A stretch of DNA of 64,000 bases, taken from positions 6,292,501-6,356,500 of the forward strand of contig NZ_CP114904.1 in NCBI RefSeq assembly GCF_027497215.1, in the 5' to 3' direction. Below are positions 1 through 9,885 of this stretch, one piece after another (the stretch's first letter is position 1; every line of letters starts with the position of its first letter). A program made the translations under genes and the position numbers. The notes beneath the pieces were generated by a model. It worked only from the letters and a program-made list of their open reading frames with translations, was not told where the DNA came from and ran no database searches. Source of the stretch: Micromonospora sp. WMMD812 (lineage in GTDB: Bacteria > Actinomycetota > Actinomycetes > Mycobacteriales > Micromonosporaceae).

Positions 1-1337
1 TGCTGCTGGTCGGCGCCTGGTGGTCGCTGCGCCAGGGCGCGCCGTCGACCGGGTGGGCGTACCGCACGGCCGGGCTCTGGGCGGTACCGCTGCTGGTCAC
101 CCCGCCGATGGGCAGCCGGGACGTCTACTCGTACGCGTGCCAAGGCTGGACGTACGCGCACGGCCTCGACCCGTACGCGACGGGGGTCGCCGCGGCGGGG
201 TGCCCGTGGCTGGACACGGTGGCCCCGATCTGGCGGGACACCCCGGCCCCGTACGGCCCGCTCTTCGTGCTGCTCGCCGCGCTGGCGGTGCTCCTCGGCG
301 GCGGGCTGACCGGCACGATCGTGCTGCTGCGGCTGATCGCCGTGGTCGGGGTGCTGCTGGCCGCGCTCTGCCTGCCGGGACTGGCCCGGGCCGCCGGGGT
401 GCCGACCCGACGAGCCGCCTGGCTGCTGCTCGCGTGCCCGCTGGTCGGCGTGCACCTGGTGGCCGGCGCGCACAACGACGCGATGATGCTCGGGCTGCTC
501 CTGCTCGGCCTGCTGGTGCTGGTCCGCTACCCGGGCCGGCCTCGTCCGCTGGTGATCGCGGGGGTGCTGCTCGGGCTGGCGGTCGCGGTGAAGGCGAGCG
601 CGCTGGTGGTGCTCCCGTTCGCCGCGCTGGCCGCGCTGCTCGGCCGCTACACCGTACGGGCGTTGCTGCGGGACGCCGGCTGGCTGGCCGGCGGGGTGGT
701 CGCCGCGCTGCTGGCCACGTCGCTGCTGTCCGGCCTGGGCCTGGGCTGGGTCGGCGGGCTGAGCCGCAGCGGGGAGTCGGTGCAGTGGACCTCGCCGCCG
801 ACGGCGGTCGGCTTCGTCGTCGACTACGCCGGGGCCCTGTTCGGCCGGGAGCCCGACGCGGTGCCGGTGATCCGGGCGGTGGCGCTGGTGGTGCTCGCCG
901 GCCTGCTGGTGGCGCTCTGGTGGCGGGCCTGGGCGGCGCTGCGCCGCCTCAACGACGCCCGGCAGCGGGTGGCCCGGCTGGCGGCGGCCCGTTCCCAGGT
1001 CACACTGCGCCTCGCCGGGCTGGCGCTGGCCGCCACCGTGGTGCTCGCGCCGGTGTTCCACCCCTGGTACGCCACCTGGCCGCTGGCGCTGCTCGCCGTG
1101 GCGGTGGCGACGCGGACCACCTGGTTCGTGCTGCCCTGCGCGGTGGCCAGCTGCCTCACCCTGCCGGACGGCACCAACCTGGCCCGCTTCACCAAGGCCC
1201 CCGGCGCGCTCGCGATGACCGCCCTGCTCCTCGTCCTGCTGACCGTGACCGTCACCCGCCGTCTACGCGCATCCCGCGCCCCCACTCCCACCCCCACTCC
1301 CACCCCCACCCCCGAACCCCCCTCCAGTCGATCATGA
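1..1337 (+). CDS. MptB-like polyprenol-phosphomannose mannosyltransferase, 5' truncated
   Basis: The reading frame is open from the first bases of the window, so the N-terminus is missing. The visible part is a polytopic membrane protein with many Leu/Val-rich helices and the stretch SRDVYSYACQGW followed by HGLDPY, which is typical of the GT-C fold alpha-1,6-mannosyltransferase MptB family. These enzymes use polyprenyl-phosphomannose to extend mannan or lipoglycan chains on the outer membrane face. The C-terminal tail is an odd Pro-Thr repeat (PTPTPTPTPTPEPPSSRS) encoded by a C-rich tract, and the stop codon lies inside a downstream palindrome. Family assignment is good; the exact acceptor cannot be told. 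Confidence 0.8.
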   Translation, partial: LLVGAWWSLRQGAPSTGWAYRTAGLWAVPLLVTPPMGSRDVYSYACQGWTYAHGLDPYATGVAAAGCPWLDTVAPIWRDTPAPYGPLFVLLAALAVLLGGGLTGTIVLLRLIAVVGVLLAALCLPGLARAAGVPTRRAAWLLLACPLVGVHLVAGAHNDAMMLGLLLLGLLVLVRYPGRPRPLVIAGVLLGLAVAVKASALVVLPFAALAALLGRYTVRALLRDAGWLAGGVVAALLATSLLSGLGLGWVGGLSRSGESVQWTSPPTAVGFVVDYAGALFGREPDAVPVIRAVALVVLAGLLVALWWRAWAALRRLNDARQRVARLAAARSQVTLRLAGLALAATVVLAPVFHPWYATWPLALLAVAVATRTTWFVLPCAVASCLTLPDGTNLARFTKAPGALAMTALLLVLLTVTVTRRLRASRAPTPTPTPTPTPEPPSSRS

Positions 1338-1384
1338 GGTGTGCGGCGTCGGAGATCTCGGAATCCGCCGCACACCTCATGATC
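1330..1384. repeat. Convergent-junction palindrome A
   Basis: Perfect inverted repeat with 18-base arms (1330-1347 and 1367-1384, arm begins GATCATGAGGTGTGCGGC) around a 19-base loop that itself contains GAGATCTC. It sits between two converging genes. A C-rich tract (about 1276-1322) lies to its left and a G-rich tract (about 1396-1444) to its right. It overlaps the last codons of the upstream gene. Probably a bidirectional terminator; same family as the elements at 14421 and 22791. Confidence 0.85.
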
Positions 1385-1452
1385 AACGCGTGGTCGGCGG
1401 GGGCGGGTGGGAGTGGGGTGCGGGTGGGGGTGGGAGTGGGGGGGCGAGGGGG

Positions 1453-2436
1453 TTAGCGGGGGGTGCCGCAGGTGGGGCACGGGGCGGGGCGATGTGGGCG
1501 GGTTGGGTGGCGACGGAGGGCGAGCGCCAGCGCCAGCAGCGCGGGGCCGACCACCCCGATCATGGCGGCCGTCGCGGCGAGCTCGGACCAGACCGCGATG
1601 GTCTCGCCGACCCCGTCCAACGCTCCGGCCAGCGGCTGCAGCGCGAGCAGGCCGACGGGGGTGAGCAGGAGCAGCGCCGCCCAGACGCCTCGGTGGTCGG
1701 CGCGCAGGGCGAGCCCGGCCGCGAGCAGCAGCGCCACCGTGAGCAGCGCGACGGTGGCCTGCGGCAGCACCCACGACGCGAGGTAGTAGGTGCCGCCGAA
1801 GTTGTCCGGGGACAGCAGGTGGACGTTGCCCCCCGCGAGGGCGACGGTGCCGACTCCGATCAGCGGCACCACCCGCAGCGGCGCCGGCAGCGCCTCCGGC
1901 GCGCCGAGCGCGACGAGGCCCAACGCCACCTGTGGCAGCAGGACGAACAGCGGCGGGCGTGGCAGGCCGACGAGCGGGGCGGCGGGGACGAGGGCGAGGG
2001 TGACGAGCAGGGCGAGCGCGACGGCACGGCGGAACCACCGGCCGGGGGCCAGGGCGTGCACCACCGCGGCGAGCAGCCAGGCGATCCACGCGCCGATGCC
2101 GAGCGAGACGAACGGTCCGGCGGTTGGCACGGACAGGCTGGTCGGCGCGGGGCGCAGCTCCAGCACCGACCAGACCGCGGCGAGCACGGTGGCGGTGAGG
2201 AACGCGAGGATGGCGGCGAGGCGTACGCCGGGGAGCAGGTCGGCCGCGCCGGCGGCCCGCAGCCGCTGGCGGAGGCCGCCGCGCACGAGGTCGGCGGCGT
2301 CCGCGGCCGACGGCCAGCGCTGGTCCGGCCGGGCCAGGTCGAGGTAGGTGCCGACGATCTCGGCACCGCGCGAGCGGCGGTAGTGCGCGGGGTACGCGGA
2401 CAGCAGGCGCAGGTAGCGGCGCTCCAGGTCGCTCAT
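1453..2436 (-). CDS. Polytopic membrane protein paired with PadR regulator
   Basis: A 327-residue protein. The first roughly 70 residues are soluble and charged (begins MSDLERRYLRLLSAYPAHYRR), followed by about eight hydrophobic segments. I do not recognise a catalytic family. Its ATG overlaps the stop of the upstream padR gene by four bases, so the two are translationally coupled. PadR-membrane protein pairs of this kind are common in actinobacteria, where the membrane partner is usually of unknown function and repressed by the regulator (family knowledge; role here is inferred). Confidence 0.7.
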   Translation of the reverse strand: MSDLERRYLRLLSAYPAHYRRSRGAEIVGTYLDLARPDQRWPSAADAADLVRGGLRQRLRAAGAADLLPGVRLAAILAFLTATVLAAVWSVLELRPAPTSLSVPTAGPFVSLGIGAWIAWLLAAVVHALAPGRWFRRAVALALLVTLALVPAAPLVGLPRPPLFVLLPQVALGLVALGAPEALPAPLRVVPLIGVGTVALAGGNVHLLSPDNFGGTYYLASWVLPQATVALLTVALLLAAGLALRADHRGVWAALLLLTPVGLLALQPLAGALDGVGETIAVWSELAATAAMIGVVGPALLALALALRRHPTRPHRPAPCPTCGTPR

Positions 2437-2798
2437 GCCAGCCCTCCGGCGGTACGTGGGGCGAGCGGCCGGGTGGCCCGGGCACGCGCCCGAAGGCGGC
2501 TGGTGGCCGCCTCGACGTTGCGGCGCAGCCGCTCGGTCTCGGCGCTGAGGGTGGCGTCGCCGGCGGGGGAGAGGCGGTAGTACCGGCGCAACCGGCCGTC
2601 CACCACCTCCTCCCGGTCGACCTCGACGAGTCCGGCGTCGACCAGCCGGTCGAGCGCTCCGTAGAGGGTGCCCGGGCGCAGCGAAACGCGGCCGTCGGAG
2701 AGGGTGGCGACCTTACCGATCAGACCGTAGCCGTGCATCGGTTCGCCGGCGAGCGCGGTGAGGATCAGGAAGGTGGGTTCCCGGAGGGGCGTGTCCAT
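2433..2798 (-). CDS. PadR family transcriptional regulator
   Basis: A 121-residue protein with the PadR winged-helix pattern: PTFLILTALAGEPMHGYGLI near the N-terminus, then LRPGTLYGALDRLVDAGLV and a basic wing with RRYYRLSPAG. An upstream frame extension exists, but I chose the ATG at 2798 because a TATATT -10 box at 2811-2806 ends seven bases before it, a leaderless arrangement. The promoter region carries partly symmetrical ATATA/TATAT blocks, a plausible autoregulatory operator. It forms an operon with the membrane protein downstream. Confidence 0.85.
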   Translation of the reverse strand: MDTPLREPTFLILTALAGEPMHGYGLIGKVATLSDGRVSLRPGTLYGALDRLVDAGLVEVDREEVVDGRLRRYYRLSPAGDATLSAETERLRRNVEAATSRLRARARATRPLAPRTAGGLA

Positions 2799-2805
2799 GT
2801 CCGGC

Positions 2806-2834
2806 AATATAACGGACGCGAAGGTATATCGGAA
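2806..2834 (-). promoter_or_regulatory. padR promoter with AT-rich inverted repeat
   Basis: On the minus strand a TATATT -10 box (2811-2806) precedes the padR ATG by seven bases. An ATATA block about 20 bases upstream mirrors it (GATATA...TTATAT), which resembles a PadR operator. The AT-rich composition stands out from the surroundings. Function is inferred. Confidence 0.5.
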
Positions 2835-2866
2835 GGCGTTACAAACGGGATCCGCGGGAAAAGTGG

Positions 2867-2901
2867 CCGGGCCGGCTCCGCGTGGTGCGGAGCCGGCCCG
2901 G
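2867..2901 (-). terminator. Intrinsic terminator hairpin after glnA
   Basis: Perfect 15-base arms (2867-2881 and 2887-2901) with a five-base loop, about 20 bases past the glnA stop codon. There is no U-tract, as is usual for high-GC actinobacteria. Confidence 0.75.
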
Positions 2902-2920
2902 GCCGGGATGACGTGAACGC

Positions 2921-4345
<1,425 letters not shown>

Positions 4346-4403
4346 ACGTCCTCCTGGCACGTCCAGTAGGTGGCTAGGCTTCTGACGACGCTATGGCCAG
4401 GCG

Positions 4404-4441
4404 GTTGCCCGGCCGTGTCTCCTTTGTTTCTGCCGTGTTAC
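4404..4441 (-). promoter_or_regulatory. GlnR box upstream of glnA
   Basis: Read on the minus strand the half sites are GTAAC, GAAAC, GACAC and GCAAC, each separated by exactly six bases. This matches the actinobacterial GlnR consensus gTnAC-n6-GaAAC repeated twice. It lies about 60 bases before the glnA start, where an activator would bind. Nitrogen control of glnA by GlnR is known in Streptomyces and relatives; here it is inferred from the box. Confidence 0.8.
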
Positions 4442-4701
4442 GTCCCTCGCGGAGCGTCATCCCCGCCGCTCGGGGGCCCCGGACCCCTGTCGCCGGCCCG
4501 CAGCCTGTGCCATTCTAATGATGAATATTGCTATTGGTCCGAATTTGCGCACCGACATGAACCAGCGCCGGGCGACCATCCGGGCGAACAGCGGGTCCGG
4601 GCTGTGGTCGCGGCAGGCCGCCGTCGGCCCAGCCGGCAGGCCACGGGGCGGCCCGGCACCGCGCCGCCGTGGCCCGAACGGGCGCTCGTGAACGCCCTGG
4701 A
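4442..4701. other. glnA/RDD divergent intergenic region with AT-rich island
   Basis: About 260 bases between the GlnR box and the RDD gene promoter. Most of it is GC-rich and featureless. At about 4512-4560 there is a sharp AT-rich island containing TAATGATGAATATTGCTATT. On the minus strand it holds a TAGAAT hexamer that could be a distal glnA -10 box. I see no gene in it. Confidence 0.4.
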
Positions 4702-4715
4702 TACCCTTGACCGCT

Positions 4716-5111
4716 GTGACCAACCCGCGTGACCAGCATCCGGTGCCGCCCGCCGCCGACCCCGCCTTCACCCCGGCCGACCTGGGCCGCCGGTTCGGGG
4801 CGCTGGTCATCGACTGGGTGCTCTGCCTCCTGGTGTCGAACTTCTTCGCCGACCCGGTCCGCGACGGGTGGGCCCCGGTGCTGGTGCTGATCCTGGTGTA
4901 CGGCTTCTTCCTCGGCCTCTTCGCCCAGACCCCGGGCATGTACCTCACCCGGATCCGCTGCGTGTCCTGGCACCACGGCGGCCGGATCGGGGTGCCCCGC
5001 GCGCTGCTGCGCGGCCTCCTGCTCGCCCTGGTCGTCCCCGCCCTGATCATGGACCAGCACCGCCGCGGCCTGCACGACCGCGCCGCCGGCTCCGCCATGA
5101 CCCCGGCCTAA
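4716..5111 (+). CDS. RDD family membrane protein
   Basis: A 131-residue protein of the RDD family, named for conserved Arg and Asp residues. After a short Pro-rich start it reads DLGRRFGALVIDWVLCLLV, then a second helix (VLVLILVYGFFLGLFAQT) and TPGMYLTRIRCV with a third hydrophobic segment. The end has DQHRRGLHDRAAGS, the usual RDD tail. I start it at the GTG at 4716: a TACCCT -10 box (4702-4707) lies eight bases upstream, suggesting a leaderless message. It corresponds in position to the RDD gene next to glnA1 in mycobacteria. Function unknown; a transport role has been proposed for some relatives. Confidence 0.85.
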   Translation: MTNPRDQHPVPPAADPAFTPADLGRRFGALVIDWVLCLLVSNFFADPVRDGWAPVLVLILVYGFFLGLFAQTPGMYLTRIRCVSWHHGGRIGVPRALLRGLLLALVVPALIMDQHRRGLHDRAAGSAMTPA

Positions 5112-5262
5112 CCCCACCCGACGCACCCGCGCTCTGCCCTCCGCGCGCCCCTGCGCTCCGCGCGCCCTGCCCTCCGCGCGCCCTGCCCTCCGCGCGCCCT
5201 GCCCTCCCGTGCGGGCCCCCCGCGCGCGCCCTGCCCTGCCCTGCGCTCCGCGCGCCCTGCCG
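5112..5262. repeat. C-rich degenerate tandem repeat left of palindrome D
   Basis: About 130 bases made of variants of GCGCGCCCTGCCCTCC after the RDD stop. No gene is visible. It is the C-rich left flank of the palindrome at 5263 and mirrors the G-rich repeat on the other side. Confidence 0.65.
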
Positions 5263-5334
5263 GCGATCTTGCAGTTTCTGCCCCGGCATATGGTGCTAAA
5301 ACCCCCAGATCGGGGGCCGAAAGTGCAAGATCGC
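5263..5334. repeat. Convergent-junction palindrome D
   Basis: Imperfect inverted repeat with arms 5263-5284 (GCGATCTTGCAGTTTCTGCC...) and 5312-5334, two mismatches in 22 bases, around a 27-base AT-richer centre containing CATATG. It lies between the converging RDD and DUF4191 genes, flanked by a C-rich tract on the left and a G-rich hexamer repeat on the right. Its core (GATCTTGCA) differs from the GATCATGA core of the three other elements, but the architecture is the same. Confidence 0.8.
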
Positions 5335-5400
5335 AGGGGCAGGGGCAGGGGCAGGGGCAGGGGCAGGGGCAGGGGCAGGGGCAGGGGCAGGGGCAGGGGC
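5335..5400 (+). repeat. (AGGGGC)11 microsatellite
   Basis: Eleven exact copies of the hexamer AGGGGC directly after palindrome D. On the plus strand it has the runs of four guanines needed for G-quadruplex folding. Copy number is likely to vary between strains. Confidence 0.95.
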
Positions 5401-5450
5401 AGGGCAGAAGCGGAGAGGGGAGGAGAGATGGGCGAGGCGAGGGGCAGAGA

Positions 5451-5487
5451 CGTGAGGAGCCGGGCCAGTGCGGCCCGGCTCTTCACG
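5451..5487 (-). terminator. Terminator hairpin after the DUF4191 gene
   Basis: Sixteen-base arms (5451-5466 and 5472-5487) with a five-base loop and one G-U type position, 14 bases past the stop of the minus-strand DUF4191 gene. Confidence 0.7.
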
Positions 5488-5500
5488 TATGGCAGGGGGG

Positions 5501-6190
5501 TCAGCGGCCCCGGGTCTGGCGGAAGGCGCCCCGCGCCGGCCGCATGTTCTTGGGGATCGCGCCCTTGGGCATCTGCGGGCGGGCGCTGAGCGCCTTGAGG
5601 CGCTTGTCCAGCGCGTTGACGTCCTTGCCGCTGAGGTTGCGCGGCAGCCGCATCAGCGTCATCCGCAGCTTGCGGATCGGCAGCTCGTCCTCGGACTGGC
5701 CGATCACGTAGTCGTAGAGGGGCGCCGTGCCGATCACCTTGGCCAGCCGGCGCTTCTCCTGGCCGAGCAGGCCGCGCACCCGCTGCGGGTTGCCCTCGGC
5801 CAGCAGGATCACGCCCGGCCGGCCGATGACCAGGTGGACCATGTCCATCTGGGTGGTGGAGCTGACGGCGGGGGTCACCCGCCAGTCGCCCCGCATGCTC
5901 TCCATGATCTGGGCGGCGGCGCCGGGCTGACCCTCGGCGGCGTTCATCATCGCCTTGTTGGACCGCAGGTTGAGCACGATCAGCACGGCGAGCAGGATGA
6001 ACAGGATGCCGATCGGCAGCCAGATCCAGCCCCAGAGGATCACCGCGACGACGGTGAGCGCGAGCGGGATCAGCACCGCGGCGGCCGCCAGGGGCGCGAA
6101 CCACCTGTCCTGCTTGGCGGTGAACTGGAACACCATCCCGATCTGCTTCAGCCGCTGGCCGAACGAGACCTTCTCCTGGGGCTTTGCCAT
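5501..6190 (-). CDS. DUF4191 domain membrane protein
   Basis: A 229-residue protein of the DUF4191 family, found throughout actinobacteria. It has a short cytosolic start (MAKPQEKVSFGQRLKQIGMVF), two close transmembrane helices at about residues 35-80 and a soluble C-terminal domain of about 140 residues rich in basic residues. Its function is not known. The ATG at 6190 is preferred because a TAGACT -10 box (6203-6198) lies seven bases before it. In mycobacteria this gene lies between lipA and the RDD-glnA1 pair; here lipA is 5.5 kb away because other genes intervene. Confidence 0.85.
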   Translation of the reverse strand: MAKPQEKVSFGQRLKQIGMVFQFTAKQDRWFAPLAAAAVLIPLALTVVAVILWGWIWLPIGILFILLAVLIVLNLRSNKAMMNAAEGQPGAAAQIMESMRGDWRVTPAVSSTTQMDMVHLVIGRPGVILLAEGNPQRVRGLLGQEKRRLAKVIGTAPLYDYVIGQSEDELPIRKLRMTLMRLPRNLSGKDVNALDKRLKALSARPQMPKGAIPKNMRPARGAFRQTRGR

Positions 6191-6397
6191 ACCCACGAGT
6201 CTAGTGGGCGGCGCCCGTCCCGTTGATCCGCGGCCGGGGTAGTGGCCGGCTGAGTACCTTACGCCGGCCGAGCGGCGGCTGAGGCGCCGGTAAGGAGGGT
6301 GCGGCGGTCGAAGATGAGTCGGCGCACCAATGCCCCGGTGCCACCTTCGCGCGAAGAGTCAACCTCAGCAGTTGACCACCGCACGAAGGAGCCCGAG

Positions 6398-6568
6398 ATG
6401 TTCGGCAACGACGCAGATTTCCTCCTCTCCCTGCACCACACGCACTCCGCCGAGCTGCGCGCCGAGGCGGCCGCCGACCGGCTCGCCCGGTCGCTGCCCC
6501 GCCGGAGCGTGCGCGGCTGGCTCGGTCGGCGCCACCAGGTCGCCCGCACCGACGACGTCCGCCGATGA
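6398..6568 (+). CDS. Small uncharacterised protein upstream of LuxR regulator
   Basis: A 56-residue basic, Ala/Arg/Leu-rich protein beginning [28 protein letters not shown] Shine-Dalgarno sits seven bases before the ATG. Its TGA overlaps the ATG of the large LuxR gene (ATGA), so it could act in translational coupling. No known domain and no signal peptide. The Shine-Dalgarno and overlap support it being real; function unknown. Confidence 0.55.
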   Translation: MFGNDADFLLSLHHTHSAELRAEAAADRLARSLPRRSVRGWLGRRHQVARTDDVRR

Positions 6569-9500
6569 CCGCCCCCGCCCCGGTGGTCGCCGGGACGACA
6601 CCCGCGACGGCCGCCGCGCCGGAGCACGCCGATCCGGCCGGACCGACCGCCGGCGACCCGGCCGGACCGACCGCTTCCGGTCCGGCCGGTCCAAGTCCGG
6701 CCGGGTCGGTCGTTCCGAGTCCGGCCGGGTCGGTCGTTCCGAGTCCGGCCGGGTCGGTCGTTCCGAGTCCGGCCGGGCCGGCCGCTCCCGGCTCGGCCGG
6801 GGCCGGTGGCCGGCCGTCCACGGCGACCGCCCGCGTCGACCCGGCCGGGCGCGGCCGGTCGCCGGGCGACGTGGACGACGACCGGACGGACGTGGGAAGC
6901 CGGGTGGAGGTCCGCCGTGGGATGCTCGATGCCGTGACCGCACGCGCCGCCAGTACCGTCCTCGTCGGCCGGCAGCGCGAGCTCGCCGCCCTGCGCGACG
7001 CGCTCGGCCGGGCCCGCGCCGGCGAACCCACCACCGTCCTGGTCGGGGGCGAGGCCGGGGTGGGCAAGACCCGGCTGCTGGAGGAGTTCTGCCGGCTGAC
7101 CGCCGACGCCGGCGTCCGGCCGCTGGTCGGCCAGTGCCTCGAGCTCGGTGAGGCCGGGCTGCCGTTCGCCCCGTTCGCCGCCGCGCTGCGGGAGGTGCTG
7201 CGCTCCGACGGCGCCGAGGCGTTCGCCGGGTACGAGGGGGACTTCGCCCGGCTGCTGCCCGAGCTGGCCCGGATACCGGCCGGTGCCGGCGCGCCGGCCG
7301 CCGTACCGCTCTCCGACGCCCCACGCGGCTACCTCTTCGACCTGGTGGCCGACCTGTTCCAACGGCTCGCCGACGCGCGACCGCTGCTGCTGGTGATCGA
7401 GGACCTGCACTGGGCCGACCGCTCCACCCGCGACCTGATCGGCTTCCTGGTCCGGGCCGCCCGCCCGGGCCGGCTGTTGCTGGTCTGCACCTACCGCACC
7501 GACGAGCTGCAGCGCGGCCACCCGCTGCGCCCCTTCCTCGCGGAGCTGGACCGCGCCCGCGGCGTCGAGCGGATCGACCTGGGCCGGCTCGACCGGGACG
7601 GCACCGGCGCGATCCTCACCGACCTGCTCGGCGCCGAGCCGGCGTCCCGCGCCGTCGACGACATCCACGACCGCACCCAGGGCAATCCGTTCTTCATCGA
7701 GGAGCTGGCCGCGGCCGGCGACCCGATCGGCTGCGCCACCCTGCCGGACACCCTGCGCGACCTGCTGCTCGCCCGGGTCGACCGGCTGCCCGACCCGGCC
7801 CAGCGGGTGCTGCGGATCGCCGCCGCCGGCGGCACCCGCTTTGCCCACCAGCTGATCGCCGAGGTGGCCGGGCTGCCCGAGTCGGAGCTGGAGGACGCGC
7901 TGCGCGCCACCGTCGCCGCCCAGCTCGTGGTGGCCGACCCGGACGGCGACTACGAGTTCCGCCACGCCCTGGTCCGGGAGGCCGTCCACGACGAGCTGCT
8001 CCCCGGCGAGCACGCGCGGTTGCACGCCCGGTTCGCGGCCGCCATCGAGGCCCAGCCTCGTCTGGTCGCCGCCGGCCGCGCCCCGGCCGAGATCGCCCAC
8101 CACTGGTACGCCGCGCACGACCACCCGCGCGCCCTGGTCACCGCCCGCGCCGCCGCCTGCGCGGCCGCCGACCGTTACGCCTACGCGGAGCAGCGCCGGC
8201 TGCTGGAACGGGTGCTGGAGCTGTGGGAGCTGGTGCCGGACGCCGCCGACCGGCTCGACATGGACCACCTCGCGGTGCTGGAGGAGACCCTCGACGCCGC
8301 CCTCACCGCCGGCGACTACCAGCGGGCGTTCACGCTCACCCGGGCCGCGCTCGCCGAGGTCGACAGGGCGGCCGAGCCGCTGCGGGCGGCCCGGCTGCTC
8401 GACCGGCGGGGCCGGATGCTGGCCATGCTCGGCAAGGGCGACGGCGCCGCCGAGCTGCGGGAGGCGTACCGGCTGGCGTCGGAGGGGCCGGACGGGCCGC
8501 AGCGGTTGGAGATGCTCGCCGCGGTCGCCTCCCAGCTGGCCCGGATCGACCCGGTGGACGGCGTCCAGATCGCCACCGACGTGCTGGCCGCGGCGGAGGC
8601 GGCCGGGCTGGACGCCACGCTGCTGCCGGTCCAGCTGGCCGTGCTGTGCAATCGGAAGGACTCCGTCGACCTCGGGCTGGCCGACATACGCCGTGCCGAG
8701 GCGGCGGCCCGCGCCGCCGACGACGTCCCGACGCTGGTCAGCGCGTTGGTCCACATCTCCGACGTGCTCTACGAGCTGGGCCGCTACGAGGAGTCCGCCC
8801 AGGCCGCCGCCGACGGGGTGGCCGAGGCGCGCCGGGTCGGCATCAGCCGCTCCACCGGCGCGTACCTGCTCTCCAACCGCGCGGAGGCGCTGCTGGCGTT
8901 GGGCCGGTGGGCGGAGGCCGCCGGGGTCTGCGCCGACGCGGCCCGCCTCGACCCGCCCGGCGTCGCGGGGCTGCACTGGCTTCAGCTGCGGGCCGGGCTG
9001 CGGCTGGCCCAGGGCGATCCCGGTGCGGACGAGGCGGTGGGCCGGGCGCTGAGCTTCCTCACCCGGCCCTACCTGCACCCGCACCTGCGGCTGCCGGTGG
9101 ACGAGCTGCGGGTGGAGGCGGCCCTGGCGGCCGACGACCGCGCCGAGCTGCGGCGCGCGGTGGAGGTGGCCCTGGCCGACGACACCCTCCCGACCTATCC
9201 CCGGTACGCGTGGCCGCTGCTCGGCGCCGCGGCCCGGGCCGCCCGGCGGCTCGACGACGCCGGGCTCGCCGCCCGGGTCGCCGTGCTGGCGGACACGGTG
9301 CCGGTCCGGTTCGACGCGGAGCGGGCGTACGCCGCCCAGATCGCCGCCCAGATCGCCGCCACGGTCGAGGTCGGACCCGACCCGCTGGGTGCCTGGCGCG
9401 CCGCCGTCGCGGCCTGGCGCGTCGACGGCCAGCCGTACCCGCTCGCCCGGGCGCTGCTGTCCCTGGCCGAGGCGGCGGCCGCGGCGGGGGAGCGCGACGA

Positions 9501-9840
9501 GGTGGCGGCGGCGGTGCAGGAGGCGGCCGCGCTCGCCCGTGGGCTGGGCGCGGCGCCGCTGGCGGAGCAGGCCGCCACCTTGGCCCGCCGAGTCGGCCTC
9601 CGCGGCGCGGCCCGCGGTCGGCCGGGCGCCGACCTGCTGACCGAGCGGGAGCGGGAGGTGCTGCGTCTGGTCGCGGAGGGGCACAGCAACAGCCGGATCG
9701 CCGAGCAGTTGTTCATCTCGCCCAAGACGGCCAGCGTGCACGTCTCCCGGATCATCGCGAAGCTGGACGTGACCAACCGCGTCGAGGCGGCGGCCCTGGC
9801 GCACCGGCTCAACCTGCTCGCCGATCCCACCCCACGCTGA
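6565..9840 (+). CDS. LuxR/LAL family ATP-binding transcriptional regulator
   Basis: A 1091-residue regulator of the large ATP-binding LuxR (MalT-like) class. The AAA/NACHT-type ATPase has Walker [15 protein letters not shown] near residue 160 and Walker [13 protein letters not shown] near 272. A long alpha-helical, TPR-like sensor section follows. The C-terminal LuxR helix-turn-helix begins [24 protein letters not shown] near residue 1028. The first about 120 residues are low-complexity Pro/Ala/Gly with an exact 24-base tandem repeat (about 6690-6770, PSPAGSVV). The start is uncertain: an alternative ATG at 6922 would begin [21 protein letters not shown] directly at the ATPase domain. Target and ligand unknown. 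Confidence 0.88.
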   Translation: MTAPAPVVAGTTPATAAAPEHADPAGPTAGDPAGPTASGPAGPSPAGSVVPSPAGSVVPSPAGSVVPSPAGPAAPGSAGAGGRPSTATARVDPAGRGRSPGDVDDDRTDVGSRVEVRRGMLDAVTARAASTVLVGRQRELAALRDALGRARAGEPTTVLVGGEAGVGKTRLLEEFCRLTADAGVRPLVGQCLELGEAGLPFAPFAAALREVLRSDGAEAFAGYEGDFARLLPELARIPAGAGAPAAVPLSDAPRGYLFDLVADLFQRLADARPLLLVIEDLHWADRSTRDLIGFLVRAARPGRLLLVCTYRTDELQRGHPLRPFLAELDRARGVERIDLGRLDRDGTGAILTDLLGAEPASRAVDDIHDRTQGNPFFIEELAAAGDPIGCATLPDTLRDLLLARVDRLPDPAQRVLRIAAAGGTRFAHQLIAEVAGLPESELEDALRATVAAQLVVADPDGDYEFRHALVREAVHDELLPGEHARLHARFAAAIEAQPRLVAAGRAPAEIAHHWYAAHDHPRALVTARAAACAAADRYAYAEQRRLLERVLELWELVPDAADRLDMDHLAVLEETLDAALTAGDYQRAFTLTRAALAEVDRAAEPLRAARLLDRRGRMLAMLGKGDGAAELREAYRLASEGPDGPQRLEMLAAVASQLARIDPVDGVQIATDVLAAAEAAGLDATLLPVQLAVLCNRKDSVDLGLADIRRAEAAARAADDVPTLVSALVHISDVLYELGRYEESAQAAADGVAEARRVGISRSTGAYLLSNRAEALLALGRWAEAAGVCADAARLDPPGVAGLHWLQLRAGLRLAQGDPGADEAVGRALSFLTRPYLHPHLRLPVDELRVEAALAADDRAELRRAVEVALADDTLPTYPRYAWPLLGAAARAARRLDDAGLAARVAVLADTVPVRFDAERAYAAQIAAQIAATVEVGPDPLGAWRAAVAAWRVDGQPYPLARALLSLAEAAAAAGERDEVAAAVQEAAALARGLGAAPLAEQAATLARRVGLRGAARGRPGADLLTEREREVLRLVAEGHSNSRIAEQLFISPKTASVHVSRIIAKLDVTNRVEAAALAHRLNLLADPTPR

Positions 9841-9863
9841 CCGCCGACCACCGGCCGTGCCGA

Positions 9864-9881
9864 CGTCGCCGCCAGGCGACG
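9864..9881. terminator. Bidirectional terminator hairpin
   Basis: CGTCGCC, loop gcca, GGCGACG in the 45-base gap between the converging luxR and glycosyltransferase genes. It is nested in a longer pairing of TGACCGCCG with CGGCGGTCA. Confidence 0.55.
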
Positions 9882-9885
9882 GCGG

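Noticed and set aside
4515..6104. Long minus-strand reading frame of 529 codons across the RDD gene and the repeats
   Set aside because: It is built largely from the GGGGCA repeat and antisense of RDD; composition is not protein-like and it conflicts with well-supported genes.
6259..9804. Antisense reading frame of 1181 codons opposite the LuxR gene
   Set aside because: Typical high-GC shadow frame rich in Arg, Gly and Pro without domain motifs; the plus strand has clear Walker and helix-turn-helix motifs.
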